Shown here: piece by piece, positions 27,421-35,490 of the stretch
How the letters are laid out: each line of letters starts with the position of its first letter
Numbering within the stretch: the stretch's first letter is position 1
Assembly (NCBI RefSeq): GCF_008014695.1
Contig: NZ_VOXE01000001.1
Span: forward strand, 124,001 to 188,000
Origin: Chryseobacterium sp.
GTDB taxonomy: Bacteria; Bacteroidota; Bacteroidia; Flavobacteriales; Weeksellaceae
Direction of reading: 5' to 3'
Length of the DNA stretch: 64,000 nt
Notes under the pieces: model-generated
The model's input: only the letters and a program-made list of their open reading frames with translations
Databases searched by the model: none
What the model was told of the DNA's origin: nothing
Translations under genes and position numbers: made by a program

Positions 27421-27451
27421 TGTAATGCGGCTGAATTTTTGCATCAGATCC

Positions 27452-28552
27452 ATCATGTTCAAACTGAAATCCTTTTTCCTGATACTTACGACATTAATAT
27501 TCACTTCAGGCTGCGACGGCCTTAAACGGACGGTGAAAAACGTTTTTGAAGTTTCAGAACGGGCTGCTTACGAACGGCGGTTTTCCGGAGCCGACAGTCT
27601 GCTCGTAAACTGGAAAAACGAATTTGCTTCGGCGGAAGCAAACCAGCTTAAAATTCCGGCCGGTTATTCCGCCGTAACGCCATCCGGTATCAAATCCGCA
27701 ATGGGTTATTCGGTCGATCTGAAAAGGGGAGATCTCCTTCTTGTTGAAGCAACCGCAAATCCGGCGCTTAAAATTTTCATTGATATTTTTGAAGTGAATG
27801 CAGATTCAGAATCTGATTCGGGCGGAATTCTTGAAAACGGCATTTTTAAAAAATTCATTGAAAAAACGGGTGTATACAAAATCGTTATTCAGCCCGAAAT
27901 CAATTACCCTGACTCATTCGCTTTCAAAATCTACACACAGCCTTCCCTTAAATTTCCGGTGGCCGGAAAAGGAAACCGTGACGTACAGAGTTTCTGGGGC
28001 GCCATCCGCGATGGAGGAGACCGAAACCACGAAGGCGTCGATATTTTTGCCGCGCGCGGAACACCTGTCGTGGCGGCGACCGACGGTTTCGTTACCCGCA
28101 CCGGAAACAGTGGTCTTGGCGGAAAACAGGTCTGGTTGCGCGACGGAAATTTGGGTAATTCGCTGTATTATGCACATCTGGACAGTATTATGGTCGAAGC
28201 CGGCAAACAGGTAAAAGCCGGCGATACGCTCGGAACTGTTGGCAGCACGGGGAACGCAGCGGGAGGCGCAACGCATCTGCATTTTGGGATTTATTCAACC
28301 GGAGGTGCGGTGGATCCTTATCCGTATATTCATCAGCGCAGCATTCCTGAACAAAAAAAGACAAATGTGAATTCTGCAGCTGCCCTGAAAAAAAGTTCTA
28401 AACTTCGTTCAGGACCCGGAGCGCAGTTCGACACCGTTGCCACACTTTCTGAAAAAACTGATGTAGATATCATATCCGGAAACGGAGAGTGGTATCATGT
28501 TAAAACAGCTGACAGTATTGAAGGATTTGTGATTAAAAGCAGACTGGAATAG
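27452..28552 (+). CDS. M23 family metallopeptidase with SH3 domain, lipoprotein
   Basis: A 366-residue protein with a lipoprotein signal (KSFFLILTTLIFTSGC, lipidated Cys about residue 20). The M23 (LytM) domain contains HEGVDIFAARGTPVVAA with zinc ligands His and Asp, YYAHLDSI, and GATHLHFGIY with the HLH ligand pair, as in active glycyl-glycine/peptidoglycan endopeptidases. A C-terminal bacterial SH3 domain (SSKLRSGPGAQFDTVATL to EGFVIKSRL) would bind the wall. In-frame starts exist further upstream (27425), but the ATG at 27452 gives a clean signal peptide. Confidence 0.9.
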   Translation: MMFKLKSFFLILTTLIFTSGCDGLKRTVKNVFEVSERAAYERRFSGADSLLVNWKNEFASAEANQLKIPAGYSAVTPSGIKSAMGYSVDLKRGDLLLVEATANPALKIFIDIFEVNADSESDSGGILENGIFKKFIEKTGVYKIVIQPEINYPDSFAFKIYTQPSLKFPVAGKGNRDVQSFWGAIRDGGDRNHEGVDIFAARGTPVVAATDGFVTRTGNSGLGGKQVWLRDGNLGNSLYYAHLDSIMVEAGKQVKAGDTLGTVGSTGNAAGGATHLHFGIYSTGGAVDPYPYIHQRSIPEQKKTNVNSAAALKKSSKLRSGPGAQFDTVATLSEKTDVDIISGNGEWYHVKTADSIEGFVIKSRLE

Positions 28553-28574
28553 TTGTAAGTAATTGATCGGTGTA

Positions 28575-28609
28575 TTTGTTTTTTAGTTCTTATAATAATA
28601 GTATTTTTG
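28575..28609 (+). promoter_or_regulatory. -33/-7 promoter abutting the GHL10 gene
   Basis: TTTG (28575-28578), a 23-nt spacer and TATTTTTG (28602-28609). The -7 element ends 4 nt before the ATG at 28614, again implying a leaderless message. Confidence 0.6.
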
Positions 28610-28613
28610 TCCT

Positions 28614-30251
28614 ATGATGATCCGCCACTTAAAATTTTTCTCCTTTATTATAGCTGTACTGTTCATGAATTCGTGCGCCGGTCAGCCTAAGGTCAAAAGC
28701 CAGAAGCCTGCGGCTAAAAGCCAGATAAAACCGCCTTCATCACAACAGTCTGTAAGCGCGCCGGTTTCTGCGTCCGGAAGTGAAATGCTGAAACTGGATC
28801 TTCCCGAAATCAAACGCGAATTCCGCGGCGCATGGATCGCGACGGTGGCGAACATCAACTGGCCTTCCCGAAATAATTTAACAACAGATCAGCAAAAGGC
28901 TGAAGCCATCAAAATGCTCGATTTGCTGAAAGACAATAATTTCAATGCGGTCATATTTCAGGCAAGGCCTTCTGCAGATGCACTTTACAACAGCCCTTAC
29001 GAACCGTGGTCTTATTTCCTCACCGGCGACACCGGAAAAGCACCGAGTCCGTATTACGATCCTCTTGAATTCTGGATTACCGAGGCGCACAAGCGGGGAA
29101 TGGAACTTCACGTCTGGCTCAATCCGTACCGAGCGTATCACACAACGGGGGGAACCATCAACAGCCAGTCGATGGTGAAAAAAATGCCCGACGAAATCGT
29201 AAAGCTGCGAAACGGAACTTATTGGTTCGATCCTGCCAATCAGAAAACCCAGGACCATGTTTCGGAAGTGGTGAAGGATCTTGTGAAAAGATATGATATC
29301 GACGGCGTGCATTTCGATGATTATTTTTACCCGTACAAGGAATACAACGGAGGCCGGGATTTTCCGGATGACAAATCATGGAATGCGTTCTTAACAGCGG
29401 GCGGAACCCTCTCGCGTCCGGACTGGCGCCGCGCAAACGTCAATAAATTCATCAAAAGGATTTATGAAGAGATCAAGGCTGAGAAAAAAGGCGTAAAATT
29501 CGGAATTTCGCCTTTCGGAATCTGGAAACCTGGGTTTCCGGCCGATGTTAAAGGCTCCTCGCAGTACGATGAACTTTTTGCTGATGCCAAATTATGGCTG
29601 AACGAAGGCTGGGTTGATTATTTCTCGCCGCAGCTGTACTGGAAGGAAGAAGGGCAGCAGCGCTTCAGTTCCCTTTTGAAATGGTGGAATTCTGAAAACA
29701 AACAGAAACGCCACCTTTGGCCCGGACTCAACACGGTGGGAGTAAAAGATGTGCCCGACCGGCCTTCAGAAATTCTGAAACAGATTAATATTTCCCGCGA
29801 AATCCTGAACGGCAGCGATGGCGAAATCCATTACAGCATTGCAGGACTTACCCAGGATACGCAAATGGCAACTGCGCTCAGAAATGGACCGTACAGGGAA
29901 AAAGCATTGATTCCGAAATCATCCTGGCTCACTGCAGAACTTCCTGCTAAACCTTTGCTCACGGTTAATGAATCCGGCGGAACGGCTTTTGCAAATTGGT
30001 CGGCAAAAAAACCCGGACAGGTTTTTCTGTGGGTGCTGTTTACAAAATATGGGGACTCCTGGCAGACTGAGATCCTGAATGCGGACATTATTTCCAAAAA
30101 CATCCTGATGAGCAAATCGGGTGAAAAACTTACGGCAGTAGCGCTGAAAGCAATTGATCGACTCGGGAATGAAAGTGCCGGTGAAGCAATGATGGTTATC
30201 GCTGACAAAAACTCCGGAAAAGCATCATTTGTTGGCTGGGCGAGCGAATAA
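28614..30251 (+). CDS. GHL10-type glycoside hydrolase-like lipoprotein (DUF187)
   Basis: The 545-residue protein has a signal peptide with lipobox FMNSC (Cys about residue 21), a short KSQKPAAKSQ-type repeated linker, and a TIM-barrel GHL10/DUF187 domain starting EFRGAWIATVANINWPS, followed by FNAVIFQARPSADALY, HVWLNPYRAYHT and the acidic GVHFDDYFYPY. Members are divisome-associated glycosidases that act on peptidoglycan glycan strands (DigH in E. coli). A C-terminal fibronectin-like segment is possible (residues 445-540). An alternative ATG lies one codon downstream. Confidence 0.9.
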   Translation: MMIRHLKFFSFIIAVLFMNSCAGQPKVKSQKPAAKSQIKPPSSQQSVSAPVSASGSEMLKLDLPEIKREFRGAWIATVANINWPSRNNLTTDQQKAEAIKMLDLLKDNNFNAVIFQARPSADALYNSPYEPWSYFLTGDTGKAPSPYYDPLEFWITEAHKRGMELHVWLNPYRAYHTTGGTINSQSMVKKMPDEIVKLRNGTYWFDPANQKTQDHVSEVVKDLVKRYDIDGVHFDDYFYPYKEYNGGRDFPDDKSWNAFLTAGGTLSRPDWRRANVNKFIKRIYEEIKAEKKGVKFGISPFGIWKPGFPADVKGSSQYDELFADAKLWLNEGWVDYFSPQLYWKEEGQQRFSSLLKWWNSENKQKRHLWPGLNTVGVKDVPDRPSEILKQINISREILNGSDGEIHYSIAGLTQDTQMATALRNGPYREKALIPKSSWLTAELPAKPLLTVNESGGTAFANWSAKKPGQVFLWVLFTKYGDSWQTEILNADIISKNILMSKSGEKLTAVALKAIDRLGNESAGEAMMVIADKNSGKASFVGWASE

Positions 30252-30367
30252 AATACCGCCTAAACCTATTTCTGACTGCTGATTCTGTTAAAATGTCCTA
30301 AAGTTCTGCTTCCACAACTGTAAAGGAATTATTCTTGATGTAATGTAAATCACTAAAATTAATAAAA

Positions 30368-30919
30368 ATGAACACAAAACGACTTTCAGATTCCATGGAG
30401 CAGGCTTTGAGCAAGCAGATGAACGTAGAGCTTTTTCAGTCCCATACCTACCTTTCTTACGGGATTTGGGCAAATGACCTGGGCTACGGTGGAATAGGGA
30501 ATTTCCTGATGCGCCACTCGAAAGAGGAGCGCGACCACGCCATCAAATTCATGCAGTACATCATGAACCGCGGCGGAAAACCAACCATTGAGGCAGTTCC
30601 GGCACCTTCAGCAGATCCGCAAAACCTTACGGAATGTTTTAACAGCGTTTTCAAACACGAAGTAGACAATACCGAGAAAATTTACAGACTCGTTGAATTG
30701 GCATTTGAACAGAAAGACTGGGCTACGTGGAATTTCCTTCAGTGGTTTGTTAAAGAACAGATTGAAGAGGAAACTTTAGCCATGGAATTAATTGACAAAC
30801 TGAAAATTGCCGGTGGAGACCGAGCAAGCGACGAATCCTTATTCGCCCTCGATAAAGATCTGGAAACGGCACCTGATGATGCAGAACTTGCCAGAGATGC
30901 AACATCTGAAAAACCTTAA
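30368..30919 (+). CDS. ftnA: ferritin (non-haem)
   Basis: The 183-residue four-helix ferritin carries ferroxidase-type residues: E21 (MNVELFQSHTYL), E54 and H57 (KEERDHAIKFM), the central HEVDNTEKI, and WFVKEQIEEETLA. It stores iron as ferric mineral inside a 24-mer. The C-terminal tail after residue 150 is longer and more acidic than in E. coli FtnA. No Fur-box-like site is evident in the short upstream region. Own terminator. Confidence 0.94.
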   Translation: MNTKRLSDSMEQALSKQMNVELFQSHTYLSYGIWANDLGYGGIGNFLMRHSKEERDHAIKFMQYIMNRGGKPTIEAVPAPSADPQNLTECFNSVFKHEVDNTEKIYRLVELAFEQKDWATWNFLQWFVKEQIEEETLAMELIDKLKIAGGDRASDESLFALDKDLETAPDDAELARDATSEKP

Positions 30920-30939
30920 ATTTCAAATCAAGATAAATG

Positions 30940-30968
30940 ATCTGCTGAGTTTTCAGCAGATTTTTTTG
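30940..30968 (+). terminator. terminator after ferritin
   Basis: ATCTGCTGA / TCAGCAGAT (9 bp) with a GTTT loop and a seven-T tract ending in TTTG. Confidence 0.87.
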
Positions 30969-30992
30969 TGCCGTAAATTGTCATAAAATCAC

Positions 30993-31000
30993 TACATTTG
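30993..31000 (+). promoter_or_regulatory. -7 promoter element for ychF
   Basis: TACATTTG, an exact match, places the start of transcription near 31004, about 48 nt before the ychF ATG. It excludes the upstream in-frame TTG at 30998 as a start. Confidence 0.6.
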
Positions 31001-31051
31001 CGCACCCTTAAAATGCTTAAAGCACATGCCTTAAGCCTAAAGCAACAATAT

Positions 31052-32143
31052 ATGAAATGTGGAATCGTAGGATTGCCAAATGTAGGTAAATCAACTCTTT
31101 TTAACTGTTTAAGCAACGCCAAAGCGCAGTCGGCGAATTATCCCTTCTGTACCATAGAGCCTAATATCGGAACGGTTTCTGTCCCCGATCACCGTCTTTT
31201 TGAATTGGAGAAACTCGTCAATCCGGAAAGGGTACTTCCTGCAGTGGTGGAAATTGTAGACATTGCCGGTCTCGTGAAGGGTGCAAGCAAAGGTGAAGGG
31301 CTTGGAAACCAGTTTCTGGCCAATATCCGCGAGTGCGAAGCCATTATTCATGTCCTGAGATGTTTTGAAAACGGGAACATCATTCACGTGGAGGGTTCTG
31401 TGGATCCTATCCGGGACAAGGAAATCATTGATATCGAACTTCAGCTGAAAGATATGGAAGCGCTTGGAAAGGCGGTGGACAAAGCCAAAAAATTCATCAA
31501 ATCCGGAAAGAAGGAGGATGTACTGACGTATGAAACCCTTTTGAAACTCAATGAGTTTGTAGAATCCGGAAAAAATGCCCGCGAATTTCCGACCGATGAT
31601 TTCACAAAACCGATTATTGATGAAATTCAGCTGCTGACGAAAAAACCCGTGCTGTACGTTTGTAATGTGGATGAAAATTCGATCAAGAACGGCAACGAAT
31701 GGCTTGCAAAAATCGAAGAAATGGCGAAAAGAGAGGAAGCTGAAGTAGTGGTTCTTGCAGCACAGATTGAAGCAGACATCAATGAACTGGAAACTTTCGA
31801 GGAGAGACAGATGTTTTTGGAAGAACTCGGACTCGAAGAGCCGGGTGTAAACAGACTCATCAGAAAAGCCTACGATTTATTGCATTTACAAACCTATTTT
31901 ACAGCAGGAGTGAAGGAAGTACGCGCCTGGACCATCGGTCAGGGCTGGACGGCACCTCAGGCTGCAGGAGTGATTCATACCGATTTCGAGAAAGGATTCA
32001 TCCGTGCAGAAGTGATCGGGTATGAAGATTTTGTACATTTTGGTTCTGAAGCAAAAGTAAAGGAAGCCGGAAAAATGAGAGTAGAAGGGAAAGAATACAT
32101 CGTAAAAGACGGTGATGTCATGCATTTCCGATTTAACGTGTAA
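31052..32143 (+). CDS. ychF: redox-regulated ATPase YchF (OLA1 family)
   Basis: With start at MKCGIVGLPNVGKST the protein is 363 residues, the usual YchF length. It has the P-loop GLPNVGKST, the switch region VDIAGLVKGASKGEGLGN, and NVDE in place of the GTPase NKxD motif, which is why the family prefers ATP. A C-terminal TGS domain (RAWTIGQGWTAPQAAGVIHT to VMHFRFNV) closes the protein. It binds ribosomes and modulates stress responses. Own promoter and terminator. Confidence 0.96.
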   Translation: MKCGIVGLPNVGKSTLFNCLSNAKAQSANYPFCTIEPNIGTVSVPDHRLFELEKLVNPERVLPAVVEIVDIAGLVKGASKGEGLGNQFLANIRECEAIIHVLRCFENGNIIHVEGSVDPIRDKEIIDIELQLKDMEALGKAVDKAKKFIKSGKKEDVLTYETLLKLNEFVESGKNAREFPTDDFTKPIIDEIQLLTKKPVLYVCNVDENSIKNGNEWLAKIEEMAKREEAEVVVLAAQIEADINELETFEERQMFLEELGLEEPGVNRLIRKAYDLLHLQTYFTAGVKEVRAWTIGQGWTAPQAAGVIHTDFEKGFIRAEVIGYEDFVHFGSEAKVKEAGKMRVEGKEYIVKDGDVMHFRFNV

Positions 32144-32173
32144 ACGGAATATCAATTTTCTCAAAAAATTACC

Positions 32174-32200
32174 AAGCAGACTTTTCAGTCTGCTTTTTTG
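32174..32200 (+). terminator. terminator after ychF
   Basis: AAGCAGACT / AGTCTGCTT (9 bp) with a TTTC loop and a T-tract ending in TTTG. Confidence 0.85.
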
Positions 32201-32249
32201 TGCCTACGTCTCGTGAGGTTTTCATAAATTTATACTAAAATTCAGAGAC

Positions 32250-33338
32250 ATGCAGAAACTGTTTCAGAAAATAAATGTTCAGAAAGCCATTCTTTTTATT
32301 GCGCTACTGATCATCATCATCATTTTAATTGAGCTGAATTATTTTATGTCCGGATTAATGGGAGCCGTCACTTTGTACGTCCTGACCCGGAAATTTTATC
32401 TGAAATTAACCGAAGTCCAGAAACGGAATAAAGACCTTTCGATTGCGCTGATTATTTTTTTAATCGTCATCACTTTTGCCGTTCCTCTTTGGATTGCAAT
32501 TGAAATCCTGATTCCCAAAATCAATGAAATCATCAGCGACCGCGAAACCGTGCTTCAAAAATTCAATTCCATTCGCATTCTTATCGAAAACAACGAGTTT
32601 TTAAAGGGCTTTGATATTTCTGTTTCCAACGCACAGGTGTTACAGCTCGTGAACAAAATCATTTCCTATATTCCCTCAACAGTTCAGTGGGTAGGGCAGA
32701 CCTTCGCGAACATTTTTGTCGCGCTTTTCATTCTTTATTTCATGCTCAGCAATGCCAGAACGATGGAAGCACGATTCAGGGAACTGCTTCCGGTCTCCAG
32801 ACAAAGTAAAAAATTTTTCATCACCGAAAACGCTGCGCTCATCAAATCAAATGCATACGGGATTCCCATATTAGGACTCAGTCAGGGGATTATTGCCATC
32901 ATCGGATATTCAGTTTTTGGAGTTCATAACGCCATTTTCTGGGGTTTGCTTACAGGTGCCGCATCTATTGTACCGGTATTGGGAACCATGTTTATTTATA
33001 TTCCGGTGTGTATTTATCAAATTGCAAGCGGCGACGTGAACGGTGGTTTGATTCTCACCCTGTACTGCGTGGTCTTGGTAGGAGGAATCGATAATATTCT
33101 GAGATTCACAATCCTCAAAAAAATGGCCGACATTCATCCGCTGATCACCGTGTTCGGAGTGGTTTTAGGGCTCAAAATTTTTGGGGTGATGGGATTGGTT
33201 TTTGGTCCTGTAATGCTCTCAATGCCCGGAATTCTCTTTAAAATCTACAAAATTGAGAAACTTTTGGCTAAAAAAGAAAAAGCAGAAACGCACTTGAAAA
33301 GTGAACTGCGGGAACTTCCTGAAGAACCAGCGGTATAA
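32250..33338 (+). CDS. AI-2E family transporter (PerM/YdiK-like)
   Basis: The 362-residue inner-membrane protein has about eight hydrophobic segments with the family's long central loop, then PILGLSQGIIAIIGYSVFG and GAASIVPVLGTMFIYIPVC, and the closing HPLITVFGVVLGLKIFGVMG with GLVFGPVML. The family was named after autoinducer-2 export, but members also act as Na+/H+ antiporters or other exporters, so the substrate is open. A weak -7-like TAAATTTA lies 18 nt upstream. Confidence 0.9.
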   Translation: MQKLFQKINVQKAILFIALLIIIIILIELNYFMSGLMGAVTLYVLTRKFYLKLTEVQKRNKDLSIALIIFLIVITFAVPLWIAIEILIPKINEIISDRETVLQKFNSIRILIENNEFLKGFDISVSNAQVLQLVNKIISYIPSTVQWVGQTFANIFVALFILYFMLSNARTMEARFRELLPVSRQSKKFFITENAALIKSNAYGIPILGLSQGIIAIIGYSVFGVHNAIFWGLLTGAASIVPVLGTMFIYIPVCIYQIASGDVNGGLILTLYCVVLVGGIDNILRFTILKKMADIHPLITVFGVVLGLKIFGVMGLVFGPVMLSMPGILFKIYKIEKLLAKKEKAETHLKSELRELPEEPAV

Positions 33339-33495
33339 TCCTGGGTAAGACTACAAAAAACATCGGTGGGAAGGGGATTTAGCCGTTTGTTCTTGGTTGG
33401 TATTAGGAAATGCTTTACCTTAAACAATGGATTCAGAAGTGAAAAATCGCCCGAATTATTTTTCCACAAAATTTTAAATATAAACTTAGTTTCGC

Positions 33496-33503
33496 TATTT
33501 TTG
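33496..33503 (+). promoter_or_regulatory. -7 promoter element for parE-parC
   Basis: TATTTTTG, exact match, 36 nt before the parE ATG. The 200-bp gap before parE (33339-33538) shows nothing else I can recognise. Confidence 0.55.
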
Positions 33504-33538
33504 TGAGTTACTGAATTTAAAAGCATCCGCAGACACAT

Positions 33539-35419
33539 ATGAGCGAAAACATCACGTCAAACTATTCTGAAGACAATATCAGGACCCTCGATTGGCAGGA
33601 GCATATCAGGATCCGTCCCGGAATGTACATCGGAAAACTCGGCGACGGTTCTTCTGCAGATGACGGGATTTACATTTTGCTCAAGGAAATCATCGATAAT
33701 TCCATCGATGAATTCGTGATGAAATCCGGAAAAAGAATCGAAATAAAAATCGACGACGGAAAAGCCACAATCCGCGATTTTGGGCGGGGAATTCCTTTGG
33801 GAAAGGTCGTAGATGCCGTTTCCAAGATGAATACCGGCGGAAAATACGATTCAAAAGCGTTTAAAAAATCGGTAGGGCTGAATGGGGTAGGATCAAAGGC
33901 GGTAAATGCGCTTTCCGAATATTTCCGGGTGAAATCCATTCGCGAGGGGAAAGTTAAAGTCGCTGAATTCTCCAAAGGGATCATTACCCAGGATTTTCAG
34001 GAAGCAGAAACCTCCGACCGCAACGGGACGGAGATTACCTTTATTCCCGATGGGACTATTTTTACCCATTTCAAGTTCAGGAAAGAGTATATCGAAAAGA
34101 TGCTCAAAAACTACTGTTACCTGAATCCGGGTCTCAAAATCATCTTCAACGGCGAAACTTTTTTCTCCGAAAACGGCTTGAAAGACCTGCTCCAGGAAGA
34201 AATTGAAGGCGAAATCCTTTACCCGATCGTTCACTTAAAGGATGAAGACATCGAAGTGGCGATCACCCACTCCGACAAATCCCAGTCGGAAACCTATTTT
34301 TCTTTCGTCAACGGACAGAATACGACTCAGGGTGGAACACACCTGAACGCATTTCGGGAAGCTTATGTAAAAACCATCCGCGAATATTTCAATAAAAATT
34401 TTGAAGCAGCAGATATTAGAAAATCCATTATCGCAGCAGTCGCGATAAAAGTAATTGAACCGGTTTTCGAATCGCAGACAAAGACGAAACTCGGTTCCAA
34501 CGAAATGGAACCCGGAAAAGAAACCGTAAGGACTTTCATTACCAATTTTCTTAAAAATAAACTCGACAATTTCCTGCATCAGAATCAGGAAATTGCGGAA
34601 GCCATCCACCGGAAAATCATAATTTCGGAACGTGAGCGGAAAGAGCTTTCCGGAATCCAGAAACTGGCGCGCGAACGGGCAAAAAAAGTATCGCTGCACA
34701 ATAAAAAACTCCGTGACTGCCGTCATCACTATAACGATCAGAAAGCCCTTCGCAAGGCGGAAACCATGATCTTCATCACCGAAGGAGATTCGGCCTCAGG
34801 ATCCATTACCAAATCGCGCGATGTGGAAACGCAGGCGGTTTTTTCTCTGAAAGGAAAACCGCTGAACTGTTACGGACTCACGAAAAGGGTCGTGTACGAA
34901 AACGAGGAGTTCAACCTTCTTCAGGCAGCCCTGAATATTGAAGATTCTCTTGAAGACCTCCGGTACAATCATGTGATTATTGCTACAGATGCTGATGTCG
35001 ACGGAATGCACATCCGCCTGCTCATGATTACCTTTTTCCTTCAGTTTTTCCCGGATCTGATCCGGAACGGACATCTCTATATCCTTCAGACGCCGCTTTT
35101 CCGCGTGAGAAACAGGAAAGAAACCCGTTACTGCTATTCGGAACCGGAAAGGGTGAAAGCCCTGAATGAACTCGGAAAAAACCCTGAAATCACAAGGTTT
35201 AAAGGACTTGGAGAGATTTCACCTGATGAATTCAAGCATTTCATCGGGAAAGACATTCGTTTGGAACCGGTAGTTTTGGGGAAAGACCAGACCATTGAAC
35301 AGATTCTGGAATTTTATATGGGCAAGAATACACCAGACCGCCAAACCTTTATTCTCGAAAATCTGGTGGTGGAAGATCCTGACATCAATAAAAAAGAAAT
35401 CCTGACCGAAGCAGAATAA
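33539..35419 (+). CDS. parE: DNA topoisomerase IV subunit B
   Basis: The 626-residue type IIA topoisomerase ATPase subunit has the GHKL ATP site ([32 protein letters not shown]), the transducer domain, and the TOPRIM metal site ([15 protein letters not shown] and [12 protein letters not shown]). With ParC it decatenates replicated chromosomes. It is assigned to Topo IV rather than gyrase because the parC-type gene follows directly and because of its short length. Bacteroidota gyrase B is normally encoded elsewhere. Confidence 0.93.
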   Translation: MSENITSNYSEDNIRTLDWQEHIRIRPGMYIGKLGDGSSADDGIYILLKEIIDNSIDEFVMKSGKRIEIKIDDGKATIRDFGRGIPLGKVVDAVSKMNTGGKYDSKAFKKSVGLNGVGSKAVNALSEYFRVKSIREGKVKVAEFSKGIITQDFQEAETSDRNGTEITFIPDGTIFTHFKFRKEYIEKMLKNYCYLNPGLKIIFNGETFFSENGLKDLLQEEIEGEILYPIVHLKDEDIEVAITHSDKSQSETYFSFVNGQNTTQGGTHLNAFREAYVKTIREYFNKNFEAADIRKSIIAAVAIKVIEPVFESQTKTKLGSNEMEPGKETVRTFITNFLKNKLDNFLHQNQEIAEAIHRKIIISERERKELSGIQKLARERAKKVSLHNKKLRDCRHHYNDQKALRKAETMIFITEGDSASGSITKSRDVETQAVFSLKGKPLNCYGLTKRVVYENEEFNLLQAALNIEDSLEDLRYNHVIIATDADVDGMHIRLLMITFFLQFFPDLIRNGHLYILQTPLFRVRNRKETRYCYSEPERVKALNELGKNPEITRFKGLGEISPDEFKHFIGKDIRLEPVVLGKDQTIEQILEFYMGKNTPDRQTFILENLVVEDPDINKKEILTEAE

Positions 35420-35490
35420 AAATTAAAATTAAAGACCTTAAGTTTTTTACCAAAAAACTTGAAAACATAAAAAACGGAGAGCAAGAGTTG

